Part shown: piece after piece, positions 1 to 5,378 of the stretch | Layout: the number at the start of each line of letters is the position of its first letter | How positions within the stretch are numbered: the stretch's first letter is position 1 | Assembly: GCA_904501855.1 (NCBI GenBank) | Contig: CAJGCI010000102.1 | Span: forward strand, 1 to 6,576 | Origin: Oscillospiraceae bacterium | GTDB taxonomy: Bacteria > Bacillota > Clostridia > Oscillospirales > Oscillospiraceae | Direction of reading: 5' to 3' | Length of the DNA stretch: 6,576 bases | Position numbers and translations under genes: made by a program | Notes under the pieces: model-generated | Told to the model about the DNA's origin: nothing | What the model saw: only the letters and a program-made list of their open reading frames with translations | The model's database searches: none

Positions 1-98
1 CGAACCGAACGCTTGGTGAGACTGCATAAGACTTTCACTTTGAAAGCTGCTGGTCGCTGACCCAAGAATCCCCTGGATTTATCCATGGGGAGTGTCAA
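1..98 (+). mobile_element. Right end of an IS200/IS605-family (TnpB-type) element, left part outside window
   Basis: The segment from about 64 to 98 has the look of a right terminal element of IS200/IS605-family transposons: a short AAGAAT lead, a C4/G4 hairpin (arms 70-78 and 81-90, one bulged T at 86) and the tail AGTGTCAA. Many Firmicute members of this family that encode TnpB end in a CCCC...GGGGAGTGTCAA hairpin; this is recalled knowledge, not a database hit. Reading frame 1 is open from the window edge to a TGA at 58-60 (last residues LKAAGR), where a tnpB stop codon would be expected, but the 19 residues are too few to identify. No inverted repeats or target duplications are expected for this family. 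The rest of the element lies to the left. Alternatively this is a decayed remnant, or an unrelated hairpin. Confidence 0.55.
12..98 (+). ncRNA. Candidate omega RNA (reRNA) scaffold, 3' part
   Basis: The bases fold locally into a compact multi-branched structure. CTTGG at 12-16 pairs with CCAAG at 62-66 and encloses two hairpins: CTTTCA/TGAAAG (32-37 with 41-46, loop CTT) and GGTC/GACC (52-55 with 59-62, sharing one base with the closing stem). The terminal C4/G4 hairpin (70-90) follows directly. TnpB-associated omega RNAs are known to derive from the tnpB 3' end plus the right end, with the guide taken from flanking DNA just past the element. If so, the guide here would start near 99. The pairings are visible in the sequence; the omega RNA role is inferred, and depends on the right-end call. 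Confidence 0.4.
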
Positions 99-147
99 AG
101 CAAGCGCGTGTGCAAAAGGAAATCTCAAAAGATGCGTTTTTATATAT

Positions 148-177
148 TTGCGGTAAACCGGAGGGGAAAAGTATGGT
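148..177 (+). promoter_or_regulatory. Weak candidate promoter for the HAD-csaA gene set
   Basis: TTGCGG (148-153) and TATGGT (172-177) are separated by 18 bases, giving a partial sigma-A-type match, 4 of 6 in each hexamer. It sits about 40 bases before the TTG start of the HAD gene. No other convincing promoter is seen in the 119-base gap between the transposon end and the gene. The rest of the gap holds no ORF with a plausible ribosome binding site. Confidence 0.35.
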
Positions 178-217
178 ACACTGAAAAAAAGCAAATTCAG
201 GAACAGGAGAATACCCT

Positions 218-904
218 TTGAAAAGAGCACCCTTTGCCGTCATCTTCGACATGGACGGCGTTTTACTGGATACGGAGAATATCGCAAAGCAGTGCTGGAA
301 GGCCGCGGCGGAGAAAACGGGATGGACCGGCTGGGAGGAGACCTATCTCAGCGTCGTGGGAAATTCCATGGACGTCCAGCAGGCCGCCATGAACCAGGCA
401 CTGGGGGAGGAAGGCGGCACCCGGTTCCGGGAAGTGATCCGGGAGCACTTCCGCAGCGGATTCAACTCCGGACCTCTGCCGGTGAAGACCGGCGCCCGGG
501 AAGTGCTGTCCTATCTCCACGGGCAGGGAATCCCTCTGGCGGTGGCGTCCTCCACCATTGAGGAGATCGTCCGCCGGAACCTGACGGATACGGACCTGCT
601 GCAGTATTTTGACAAAGTTATCGGCGGAGATCAGATCCGCCACGGCAAGCCTGCGCCGGACATCTTCCTGACGGCGGCGGAGGTCCTGGACCGGCCTCCG
701 GAGGAGTGCTTCGTCATCGAGGATTCCTTCCACGGCATCCGGGCCGCCCATTTTGCCGGCTGCCGGCCGGTGATGGTTCCGGACGTGCTGGAACCCACGG
801 CGGAGATCGCGGCGCTGGCGGAGGAGATCTTCCCGACGCTCCTGGAGACGGAGGAGTATTTCCGTTTCCTGTGTGAGAAGGAGGGCTTTCATGGCGACAT
901 TTGA
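218..904 (+). CDS. HAD-superfamily hydrolase, beta-phosphoglucomutase/phosphatase-like
   Basis: A 228-residue cytoplasmic phosphatase or phosphomutase of HAD subfamily I with a helical cap. All four HAD motifs are visible: motif I FDMDGVLLDT with nucleophile Asp11 and acid/base Asp13; motif II Ser111 in VASST; motif III Lys144 in HGKPAPDIF; motif IV Glu168-Asp169 in VIEDSFHGI. Residues 18-85 between motifs I and II form the cap, which sets substrate choice. The length is normal for beta-phosphoglucomutase-like and sugar-phosphate phosphatases. The start is TTG at 218, supported by AGGAGA at 205-210; no ATG fits better. The last 14 bases overlap csaA, so the two are probably co-transcribed and translationally coupled. 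Substrate cannot be read from the sequence: candidates are sugar phosphates, phosphoglycolate or nucleotides. The family call is secure, the specific activity is not. Confidence 0.93.
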   Translation: MKRAPFAVIFDMDGVLLDTENIAKQCWKAAAEKTGWTGWEETYLSVVGNSMDVQQAAMNQALGEEGGTRFREVIREHFRSGFNSGPLPVKTGAREVLSYLHGQGIPLAVASSTIEEIVRRNLTDTDLLQYFDKVIGGDQIRHGKPAPDIFLTAAEVLDRPPEECFVIEDSFHGIRAAHFAGCRPVMVPDVLEPTAEIAALAEEIFPTLLETEEYFRFLCEKEGFHGDI

Positions 905-1220
905 CGATTTTCTGAAGCTGGATATCCGGGTGGGGACCATCACGGAAGCGAAGGTCTTTGAGAAAGCACGGAAGCCGGCGTATCAGGTAAAGGTGGATCT
1001 GGGAGATGAGCTGGGGATCCGCAAATCCTCGGCACAGATCACAGACCACTATACTCCGGAGGAACTGGTGGGTAAGCAGGTGCTCTGCGTGGTGAATTTC
1101 CCGCCCCGGCAGATCGCGGATTTCATGTCCGATGTCCTGGTGCTGGGCACCTACAGTGAGGGCGGTGTTGTCCTCATCACCCCGGACCGACCCGTACGGA
1201 ATGGAGACCGATTGGGCTGA
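891..1220 (+). CDS. csaA: tRNA-binding protein CsaA (chaperone-like)
   Basis: A 109-residue protein with a single OB-fold tRNA-binding domain of the EMAP-II/Trbp111 type. It closely follows the pattern I recall for Bacillus subtilis CsaA (about 110 residues): FxKLDIRxGTI near the N terminus, a central SSAQIT stretch, KQVxxVVNFPPRxIAxFxSxVLVLG, and a VVLITPDxPVxNG ending. CsaA forms dimers, binds tRNA and was described as a chaperone linked to protein export; its precise role is unsettled. ATG at 891 is chosen over an upstream in-frame GTG at 873 because AAGGAGGG (878-885) sits 5 bases before it and family members begin close to this Met. It overlaps the end of the HAD gene by 14 bases and is followed after 40 bases by the QueG-like gene, suggesting one operon. 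Confidence 0.93.
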   Translation: MATFDDFLKLDIRVGTITEAKVFEKARKPAYQVKVDLGDELGIRKSSAQITDHYTPEELVGKQVLCVVNFPPRQIADFMSDVLVLGTYSEGGVVLITPDRPVRNGDRLG

Positions 1221-1260
1221 GCGACCCCTGTTATCGAAGATTAACGAGGAGGATCCCGTT

Positions 1261-2118
1261 ATGGCACTGACAAAGGAAGAGATCAAGCGGAAGATGACGG
1301 AACTGTTCCACGAGGTGGAGGATATCACCAAGGTGGACGGAGTGGACAATCTGCCGGGCTGCGAGGGCATGCTCATCTATGAGGAACCTCTCATCGGATT
1401 TGCCTCGGCGGACGATCCGCTGTTTGAGGAATACAAGAAGCCCCATGTCATCGGGGAGAACTATCTGAGTCCCAGGGAGTGGATGGAGGACACGGAGACC
1501 ATCATCTCCTTTTTCCTGCCTTTCCGGGAGGAGATCCGGAAATCCAACCGGGACAATAAGATCATGTCCTCCAAAGAGTGGCTCCACGCCCGGTTCGAAG
1601 GACAGAATCTGCTCAACATCTACACGGTGCGCATCCGGCAGTGGCTGGAGGAACAGGGAGTACATGCATGCATCCCCGCCATCGATGAGCGCTTTGCCCA
1701 GAAGATCACTCCCTTCGTGGAGGGAGAGCCCAGCCGCATGGGCCTTCACATCGCCAGTGACTGGTCCGAGCGTCACGCCGCCTATGCCGCCGGTCTGGGC
1801 ACCTTCGGTCTCACCCGGGCGCTCATCACGGAAAAAGGCATCGCGGGACGCTTCGGCAGTCTGCTCATCAGCCTGAAGCTGGAACCGGATGAAAGGCCCT
1901 ATACCGGACTGCAGGACTACTGCATCCGCTGCGGAGCCTGTATCAAACGCTGTCCGGTGCATGCCATCTCCATGGAGCGGGGAAAGGACCAGTTCCGCTG
2001 TGCCCTTCGGGTGGTACCGTCCAAGAAGATCACAAAGCCCCGCTACGGATGCGGAAAATGCCAGGTGGGCGTGCCCTGTGAATTTCAGAACCCTTCCAGA
2101 AAAACGGCCCGGACGTAG
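1261..2118 (+). CDS. QueG-like (COG1600-type) double 4Fe-4S protein, short form
   Basis: A 285-residue soluble iron-sulfur protein related to epoxyqueuosine reductase QueG. The core stretch ERHAAYAAGLGTFGL at about residues 170-184 resembles the QueG cobalamin-domain pattern. It is followed by a classical cluster motif at Cys221, Cys224, Cys227 and Cys231 (CxxCxxCxxxCP). A second set, Cys247, Cys264, Cys267 and Cys273, could hold another [4Fe-4S] cluster, although its spacing is not the textbook CxxCxxxCP. True QueG is longer, with an additional C-terminal HEAT-like region; this protein ends 12 residues after its last Cys, so queuosine synthesis should not be assumed. It may be an uncharacterised reductase of the same fold. 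ATG at 1261 has AGGAGG (1247-1252) at 8 bases; the frame extends further up into csaA without a better start. Confidence 0.82.
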   Translation: MALTKEEIKRKMTELFHEVEDITKVDGVDNLPGCEGMLIYEEPLIGFASADDPLFEEYKKPHVIGENYLSPREWMEDTETIISFFLPFREEIRKSNRDNKIMSSKEWLHARFEGQNLLNIYTVRIRQWLEEQGVHACIPAIDERFAQKITPFVEGEPSRMGLHIASDWSERHAAYAAGLGTFGLTRALITEKGIAGRFGSLLISLKLEPDERPYTGLQDYCIRCGACIKRCPVHAISMERGKDQFRCALRVVPSKKITKPRYGCGKCQVGVPCEFQNPSRKTART

Positions 2119-2155
2119 AGCCGGCCATTGACAGGAGGGTATACAATAGAAAAAT

Positions 2156-2207
2156 GGAGCCGGATACGGACTCCGAATTGGAAAAGCTGCATGAAATATG
2201 CAGCTTT
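2156..2207 (+). promoter_or_regulatory. Structured leader with two hairpins before cdsA
   Basis: The 120-base gap between the QueG-like gene and cdsA contains two consecutive hairpins. The first pairs GGAGCCG (2156-2162) with CGG-A-CTCC (2167-2174), loop GATA, one bulged A. The second is a perfect 10-base stem, AAAGCTGCAT (2183-2192) with ATGCAGCTTT (2198-2207), loop GAAAT, followed by CTCATT. The weak T content after the stem makes it a poor intrinsic terminator; attenuation, processing or mRNA stability are alternatives. An orphan AGGAGGG lies upstream at 2133-2139. The pairing is seen; any function is inferred. Confidence 0.4.
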
Positions 2208-2223
2208 CTCATTGCAGATAAAC

Positions 2224-2230
2224 GGGAGGA
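2224..2230 (+). promoter_or_regulatory. Ribosome binding site that sets the cdsA TTG start
   Basis: GGGAGGA lies 8 bases before an in-frame TTG at 2239. An ATG at 2230 overlaps the site and is too close, and the next ATG at 2254 has no ribosome binding site at a proper distance. TTG 2239 is therefore the best-supported start. Confidence 0.6.
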
Positions 2231-2238
2231 TGATCCTT

Positions 2239-3063
2239 TTGCTGAATACGGAAATGAAGAACCGGATCTTTTTCGGTACGCTGATGATCGCCATCATGCT
2301 GATGCTGGTGTTCCTGTCGCCGCTGACCCGTCTGCTGGGTTTTCTGGCCGTAGGCATCGCCTGCGCCTGGGAGTACCGGACCCGGCTGGGGGAGAAAGAC
2401 ATTCCCGTGGCGCTGTGGATCCTGGTGCTGTTTGATGTCGCCGCTGCGGTGCTGGCATGGACCCATCAGGTCCTGATAGGCTGGCCGGTCCTGCTGGGGG
2501 CATCGGTGATGGTCACCATGGCCTACGGCGTGTATGAGAAGTCCAGAGGGGGCGTGGCCGCCGTCTATACCATCGCCGGCATCCTGTATCCCGGATTCCT
2601 CTTTGCCCTGGTCATGTACATCAGCCAGACGTCCTGGTGGCTGCATACCCTGATGCTGGCCTGCCTGTCCACCTGGGTGTGCGACAGCGCCGCCATGCTG
2701 GGAGGCCGACGCTTCGGAAAGCACAAGCTGGCCGCCACCGTCTCTCCCAACAAGACCGTGGAAGGCGCGCTCTGGGGAGCGGCAAGCTCTCTGGCGGTGG
2801 GCGTCATCTGCTGGCTTCTGGGGAAATGGTTCCCCGCCGTGGGAGGAATGAACCTCGCCGGCTGCGTGGTGACGTGCCTAGTGGCCTCCACCATGGGACA
2901 GCTGGGAGATCTGGCGGAATCCCTGCTCAAGCGGATGCTGGGCGTAAAGGACTTCTCCAATCTCATCCCGGGACACGGCGGCCTGTTCGACCGTGCCGAC
3001 AGCTTGCTGTTCTCCATTCCCACCGCCTATCTCTGCATCGCCGTGTACGCGGCTCTGATCTGA
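2239..3063 (+). CDS. cdsA: Phosphatidate cytidylyltransferase (CDP-diglyceride synthase)
   Basis: An integral membrane enzyme of about 274 residues that makes CDP-diacylglycerol from phosphatidic acid and CTP, the branch point to phosphatidylglycerol, cardiolipin and other anionic phospholipids. The C-terminal family signature is complete at residues 228-254: SLLKRMLGVKD, then LIPGHGGLFDRAD. Upstream are the conserved DSAAMLGGRRFGKHKL (149-164), SPNKTVEG (169-176) and QLGDLAES (221-228) blocks that line the active site. Hydrophobic stretches near residues 12-45, 58-73, 80-97, 109-128, 135-147, 179-196, 205-218 and 257-273 fit a multi-pass protein. TTG at 2239 is chosen for its ribosome binding site; ATG 2254 (MKNRI) is the other candidate and matches the typical family N terminus. 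An upstream TTG at 2128 would add an atypical hydrophilic extension. The gene ends before a terminator shared with the convergent Rrf2 gene. Confidence 0.92.
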   Translation: MLNTEMKNRIFFGTLMIAIMLMLVFLSPLTRLLGFLAVGIACAWEYRTRLGEKDIPVALWILVLFDVAAAVLAWTHQVLIGWPVLLGASVMVTMAYGVYEKSRGGVAAVYTIAGILYPGFLFALVMYISQTSWWLHTLMLACLSTWVCDSAAMLGGRRFGKHKLAATVSPNKTVEGALWGAASSLAVGVICWLLGKWFPAVGGMNLAGCVVTCLVASTMGQLGDLAESLLKRMLGVKDFSNLIPGHGGLFDRADSLLFSIPTAYLCIAVYAALI

Positions 3064-3076
3064 GAGAAATAAAGAC

Positions 3077-3133
3077 AAAAAAATACTGATACCGACAGTG
3101 CTTCAACGCATTATCAGTATCAGTATTTTTTTT
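3077..3133. terminator. Bidirectional intrinsic terminator between cdsA and the Rrf2 gene
   Basis: An A7-TACTGATAC arm (3077-3092) pairs perfectly over 16 bases with GTATCAGTA-T7 (3117-3132). Inside is a smaller hairpin, AGTGC/GCATT (3097-3101 with 3108-3112, one G-U pair, loop TTCAAC). The T-run on the right serves cdsA, and the A-run on the left becomes a U-run for the minus-strand Rrf2 transcript, whose stop codon is at 3143-3145. Confidence 0.88.
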
Positions 3134-3142
3134 ATTATAGTA

Positions 3143-3544
3143 TTATGGTTTAACCATGTCCGCCAGCGTCTTCCCGTAGAAGAAGTCGTGGACCAGGGCG
3201 TCGAACTCCGCCCAGATGGGGAGGGTCTGACAGGAATCGGCACGGGGACACTCGTTGGCGTCGGTGATGAGACAGGCCACCGGAGCCAGGGGACCTTCCA
3301 TCAGCTCCAGGATCTCGCCCACGGTATAGTCTTCCGGCTTGCGGTTGAGTTTATATCCGCCTCCCTTTCCGGAGGCACCGGTGAGCAGACCGCCGCCCAC
3401 CATATCCTTGACGATGATCTCCAGGTATTTCTTGGAGATTCCCTGGCGCTCCGCCACGTCCTTCAGAGGCGTGTAGTTGCCGTCGTCGTGTTCGGCCAGA
3501 TCGATCATGACACGCAGGGCATAGCGTCCTTTGGTTGAGATCAT
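3143..3544 (-). CDS. Rrf2-family (IscR-type) transcriptional regulator
   Basis: A 133-residue DNA-binding regulator. The N terminus MISTKGRYALRVMIDLA is typical of the Rrf2 family; a winged helix-turn-helix follows, with recognition helix around ISKKYLEIIVKDM (36-48) and a GGGYKL wing (61-66). Cys91, Cys99 and Cys105 (C-x7-C-x5-C) occupy the IscR cluster-ligand region, so it probably carries an Fe-S cluster and reports iron-sulfur status; E. coli IscR spacing is C-x5-C-x5-C. ATG at 3544 is preferred over an upstream GTG at 3553 because AAGGAAG (3559-3553) is correctly placed for it and the family starts there. It is divergent from the desulfurase-scaffold pair, the classical layout for autoregulation and control of that operon. 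Direct cluster sensing is inferred from the cysteines and context. Confidence 0.93.
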   Translation of the reverse strand: MISTKGRYALRVMIDLAEHDDGNYTPLKDVAERQGISKKYLEIIVKDMVGGGLLTGASGKGGGYKLNRKPEDYTVGEILELMEGPLAPVACLITDANECPRADSCQTLPIWAEFDALVHDFFYGKTLADMVKP

Positions 3545-3586
3545 CGGGGTCACTTCCTTTCAAAAAATGGTAAAAACTTCGTTTTG

Positions 3587-3616
3587 CCTATTATACTGCG
3601 GGGTAAGTAGGTAAAT
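3587..3616. promoter_or_regulatory. Candidate Rrf2-type operator at the regulator's own promoter
   Basis: CCTATT (3587-3592), 8 bases, GGGTAA (3601-3606), followed by GTAGGTAAAT (3607-3616). It covers the -10 and spacer of the minus-strand promoter. The same elements recur in the desulfurase promoter (3639-3660). Binding by the adjacent Rrf2 protein is inferred from position and repetition only. Confidence 0.5.
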
Positions 3617-3619
3617 CAA
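3590..3619 (-). promoter_or_regulatory. Promoter of the Rrf2 regulator
   Basis: On the minus strand, TTGATT (3619-3614) and a perfect TATAAT (3595-3590) are separated by 18 bases. Transcription would begin near 3583, about 39 bases before the ATG at 3544. Confidence 0.75.
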
Positions 3620-3637
3620 TAGTGAAAATGAATAAAA

Positions 3638-3660
3638 ACCTATTGACACGGTAGGTAAAT
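3638..3660. promoter_or_regulatory. Candidate Rrf2-type operator over the desulfurase promoter
   Basis: ACCTA (3638-3642) and TAGGT (3652-3656) form an inverted repeat with a 9-base spacer, within CCTATT-N8-AGGTAA (3639-3658). It overlaps the -35 hexamer and spacer, where a bound regulator would block RNA polymerase. GTAGGTAAAT at 3651-3660 is an exact copy of 3607-3616. Confidence 0.55.
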
Positions 3661-3671
3661 GGGCATATAAT
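3643..3671 (+). promoter_or_regulatory. Consensus promoter of the desulfurase-scaffold operon
   Basis: TTGACA (3643-3648) and TATAAT (3666-3671) are both perfect, with a 17-base spacer, an ideal sigma-A promoter. Transcription should begin near 3678, about 25 bases before the ATG. So strong a core promoter suggests that control comes from repression. Confidence 0.93.
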
Positions 3672-3703
3672 GACGCCAGAATCAAAGAAGGAGAAAGCAA
3701 ATT

Positions 3704-4891
3704 ATGAGAATTTACGCAGACAATGCAGCTACGACGAAGATGAGCCGTACTGCCATCGATACCATGATCCCGTACATGGAGGAGGGATACGGTAACCCCT
3801 CCAGTCTGTATGTACTGGGTCAGCAGGCCAAGGAGGCACTGGATGAGGCAAGAGCCACCATCGCCGCGGTGATCAACGCCGATCCCTCGGAGATCCTCTT
3901 CACCTCCGGCGGCAGCGAGGCCGACAACCAGGCCATCCTGTCTGGCGCCGCACTGGGTGCCAAAAAAGGAAAGAAACACATCATCTCCACCAAGTTCGAG
4001 CACCACGCGGTGCTGCATACCCTGAACAAACTGGAGAAAGAGGGCTATGAGATCACACTGCTGGACGTGCATGAAAACGGTCTGGTGGATCCGGAAGAGC
4101 TGAAGGAAGCCATCCGGGAGGATACCGCCCTCGTGACCATCATGTTTGCCAACAACGAGATCGGCACCATCCAGCCCATCCGCGAGCTGGGTGCCATCTG
4201 CCGGGAGAAGGGCGTGCTGTTCCACACCGACGCCGTACAGGCGGTGGGACACATCCCCGTGGACGTGAAAGCCGACAACATCGACATGCTGTCCTCCTCG
4301 GCCCATAAATACCACGGACCCAAGGGCGTGGGATTCCTGTACTTCAAGAAGGGTGTCCGCCTGCAGAACCTCATCGAGGGCGGCGCACAGGAAAAAGGCC
4401 GCCGCGCCGGTACGGAGAACGTTCCCGGCATCATGGCCATGGCCGCGGCCCTGAAGGAAGCCAGCGACAACCTGGAGAAGAACCGGGCACACCTCACCGC
4501 CGCCCGTGACCGCCTTATCGCAGGTCTCTCTGAGATCCCGCACTCCGCCCTGAACGGCGACCGGGAGAAGAGACTGCCGGGCAACGTCAACTTCTGCTTT
4601 GAAGGCATCGAGGGCGAGTCCCTGCTCCTGCTGCTGGACGACAAGGGCATCAGCGCCTCCTCCGGCAGTGCCTGCACCTCCGGCTCCCTGGATCCCAGCC
4701 ACGTGCTTCTGGCCATCGGCCGTGTGCACGATGTGGCCCACGGTTCCCTCCGCCTGTCCCTGGGCGAGGATATCACCGATGAGGAAGTGGATTATCTGAT
4801 CCAGTCCACCAAGGACGTGGTGGAATATCTCCGCAGTTTCTCCCCGGTATGGAGAGATCTGGAGGCAGGGAAGACCCCGCACATCCTGTAA
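3704..4891 (+). CDS. Cysteine desulfurase, NifS/IscS family
   Basis: A 395-residue pyridoxal-phosphate enzyme that takes sulfur from L-cysteine as a persulfide and passes it to Fe-S assembly and probably tRNA thiolation. Visible landmarks are the N-terminal YADNAATT (4-11), SGGSEADNQAI (68-78), the His pair in KFEHHAVL (97-104), ANNEIGTIQP (149-158), HTDAVQAVGH (174-183) with cofactor-contacting Asp176, the Schiff-base Lys202 in SSAHKYHGPKG, RRAGTENV (233-240), and catalytic Cys324 in SSGSACTSGSLD. It is full length for the family. The SACTSGSLDPSHVL loop type is that of group I (NifS/IscS) enzymes. AAGGAG at 3688-3693 supports the ATG. It is the first gene of the operon with the U-type scaffold gene 47 bases downstream. 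Clostridial copies are called either NifS or IscS, so no symbol is assigned. Confidence 0.97.
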   Translation: MRIYADNAATTKMSRTAIDTMIPYMEEGYGNPSSLYVLGQQAKEALDEARATIAAVINADPSEILFTSGGSEADNQAILSGAALGAKKGKKHIISTKFEHHAVLHTLNKLEKEGYEITLLDVHENGLVDPEELKEAIREDTALVTIMFANNEIGTIQPIRELGAICREKGVLFHTDAVQAVGHIPVDVKADNIDMLSSSAHKYHGPKGVGFLYFKKGVRLQNLIEGGAQEKGRRAGTENVPGIMAMAAALKEASDNLEKNRAHLTAARDRLIAGLSEIPHSALNGDREKRLPGNVNFCFEGIEGESLLLLLDDKGISASSGSACTSGSLDPSHVLLAIGRVHDVAHGSLRLSLGEDITDEEVDYLIQSTKDVVEYLRSFSPVWRDLEAGKTPHIL

Positions 4892-4938
4892 GAAATCAGA
4901 AATAAGATTATTTGGAATATAGAAGGAGAAAGACAGTT

Positions 4939-5331
4939 ATGGCATTATACAGCGAGAAAGTAATGGATCATTTCCGCAATCCGAGAAACGTGGGTACCAT
5001 CGAGGACGCCGACGGCATCGGGGAAGTGGGAAATGCAAAATGCGGCGATATCATGAAGATGTATCTGAAGATCGAGGACGACATCATAAAAGACGTGAAG
5101 TTTGAGACCTTCGGATGCGGCAGCGCCATCGCCTCCAGTTCCATGGCAACGGAACTGATCAAGGGCAAACCCGTGGCGGAAGCCATGCAGCTGACCAACA
5201 AGGCCGTGGCAGAGGCTCTGGACGGACTGCCCGATTACAAAATGCACTGCTCCGTGCTGGCCGAGGAAGCCATCCAGGCCGCACTGGAAGACTACTACGC
5301 CAAGAATCCGGATAAGAAGCCGGCAGAATGA
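4939..5331 (+). CDS. Iron-sulfur cluster scaffold protein, NifU N-terminal/IscU type
   Basis: A 130-residue scaffold on which the adjacent desulfurase builds [2Fe-2S] and [4Fe-4S] clusters. The three ligand cysteines are present: Cys35 in NAKCGD with the conserved Asp37, Cys60 in FGCGSAIASSS, and Cys104 in MHCSVLAEEAI. The N terminus YSEKVMDHFRNPRNVG is diagnostic of the family. It is single-domain and lacks the ferredoxin-like and C-terminal Nfu domains of the full nitrogen-fixation NifU; the short charged tail NPDKKPAE is not conserved. ATG at 4939 is chosen over an upstream TTG at 4912 because AAGGAG (4923-4928) and the family N terminus fit it. The translation start region is almost the same as that of the desulfurase. 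No chaperone, ferredoxin or mnmA gene follows before the terminator. Confidence 0.97.
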   Translation: MALYSEKVMDHFRNPRNVGTIEDADGIGEVGNAKCGDIMKMYLKIEDDIIKDVKFETFGCGSAIASSSMATELIKGKPVAEAMQLTNKAVAEALDGLPDYKMHCSVLAEEAIQAALEDYYAKNPDKKPAE

Positions 5332-5343
5332 AACGAATATGAA

Positions 5344-5376
5344 AGGGCCGCCAGGTTTTCTGGCGGCCTTAATTTA
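5344..5376. terminator. Intrinsic terminator after the scaffold gene
   Basis: GGCCGCCAG (5346-5354) pairs perfectly with CTGGCGGCC (5360-5368) around a GTTTT loop, extended by a G-U and an A-T pair, then TTAATTTAT. It lies 12 bases after the scaffold stop codon. The convergent ANTAR gene ends at 5379, so it may act in both directions, but the left side has only a CTTTCAT run for the minus transcript. Confidence 0.88.
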
Positions 5377-5378
5377 TA

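Noticed and set aside
1..217. Known riboswitch, T-box, tRNA, tmRNA or 6S RNA in the left gap
   Set aside because: No conserved cores such as the T-box GGTACCGCG-type stretch, tRNA T-loop or SRP tetraloop motifs are present; the folded part fits a transposon right end better.
263..943. A 226-residue minus-strand open frame across the HAD gene
   Set aside because: It has arginine-rich, low-complexity composition typical of an antisense shadow, while all four HAD motifs lie on the + strand.
1132..1260. Longer start for the QueG-like protein inside csaA
   Set aside because: The added residues are a frame-shifted reading of CsaA, and AGGAGG is correctly placed for ATG 1261.
2128..2147. TTGACA followed by TATACA as a promoter for cdsA
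   Set aside because: The two hexamers are only 6 bases apart, far from the 16-18 needed, and no good partner exists for either at the right distance.
2128..2238. N-terminal extension of CdsA from TTG 2128
   Set aside because: There is no ribosome binding site before 2128, the extra 37 residues do not resemble the family N terminus, and the stretch holds hairpins and a better start at 2239.
3098..3538. A 146-residue + strand open frame across the Rrf2 gene
   Set aside because: It starts inside the terminator and is the complement of a clear Rrf2 protein; it has no ribosome binding site.
3560..4882. A 440-residue open frame on the minus strand across the desulfurase gene
   Set aside because: It is antisense to a highly conserved full-length NifS/IscS protein, shows no recognisable motif, and is explained by GC-biased codon use. 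Its 5' end lies inside the scaffold leader region and its 3' end in the divergent promoter.
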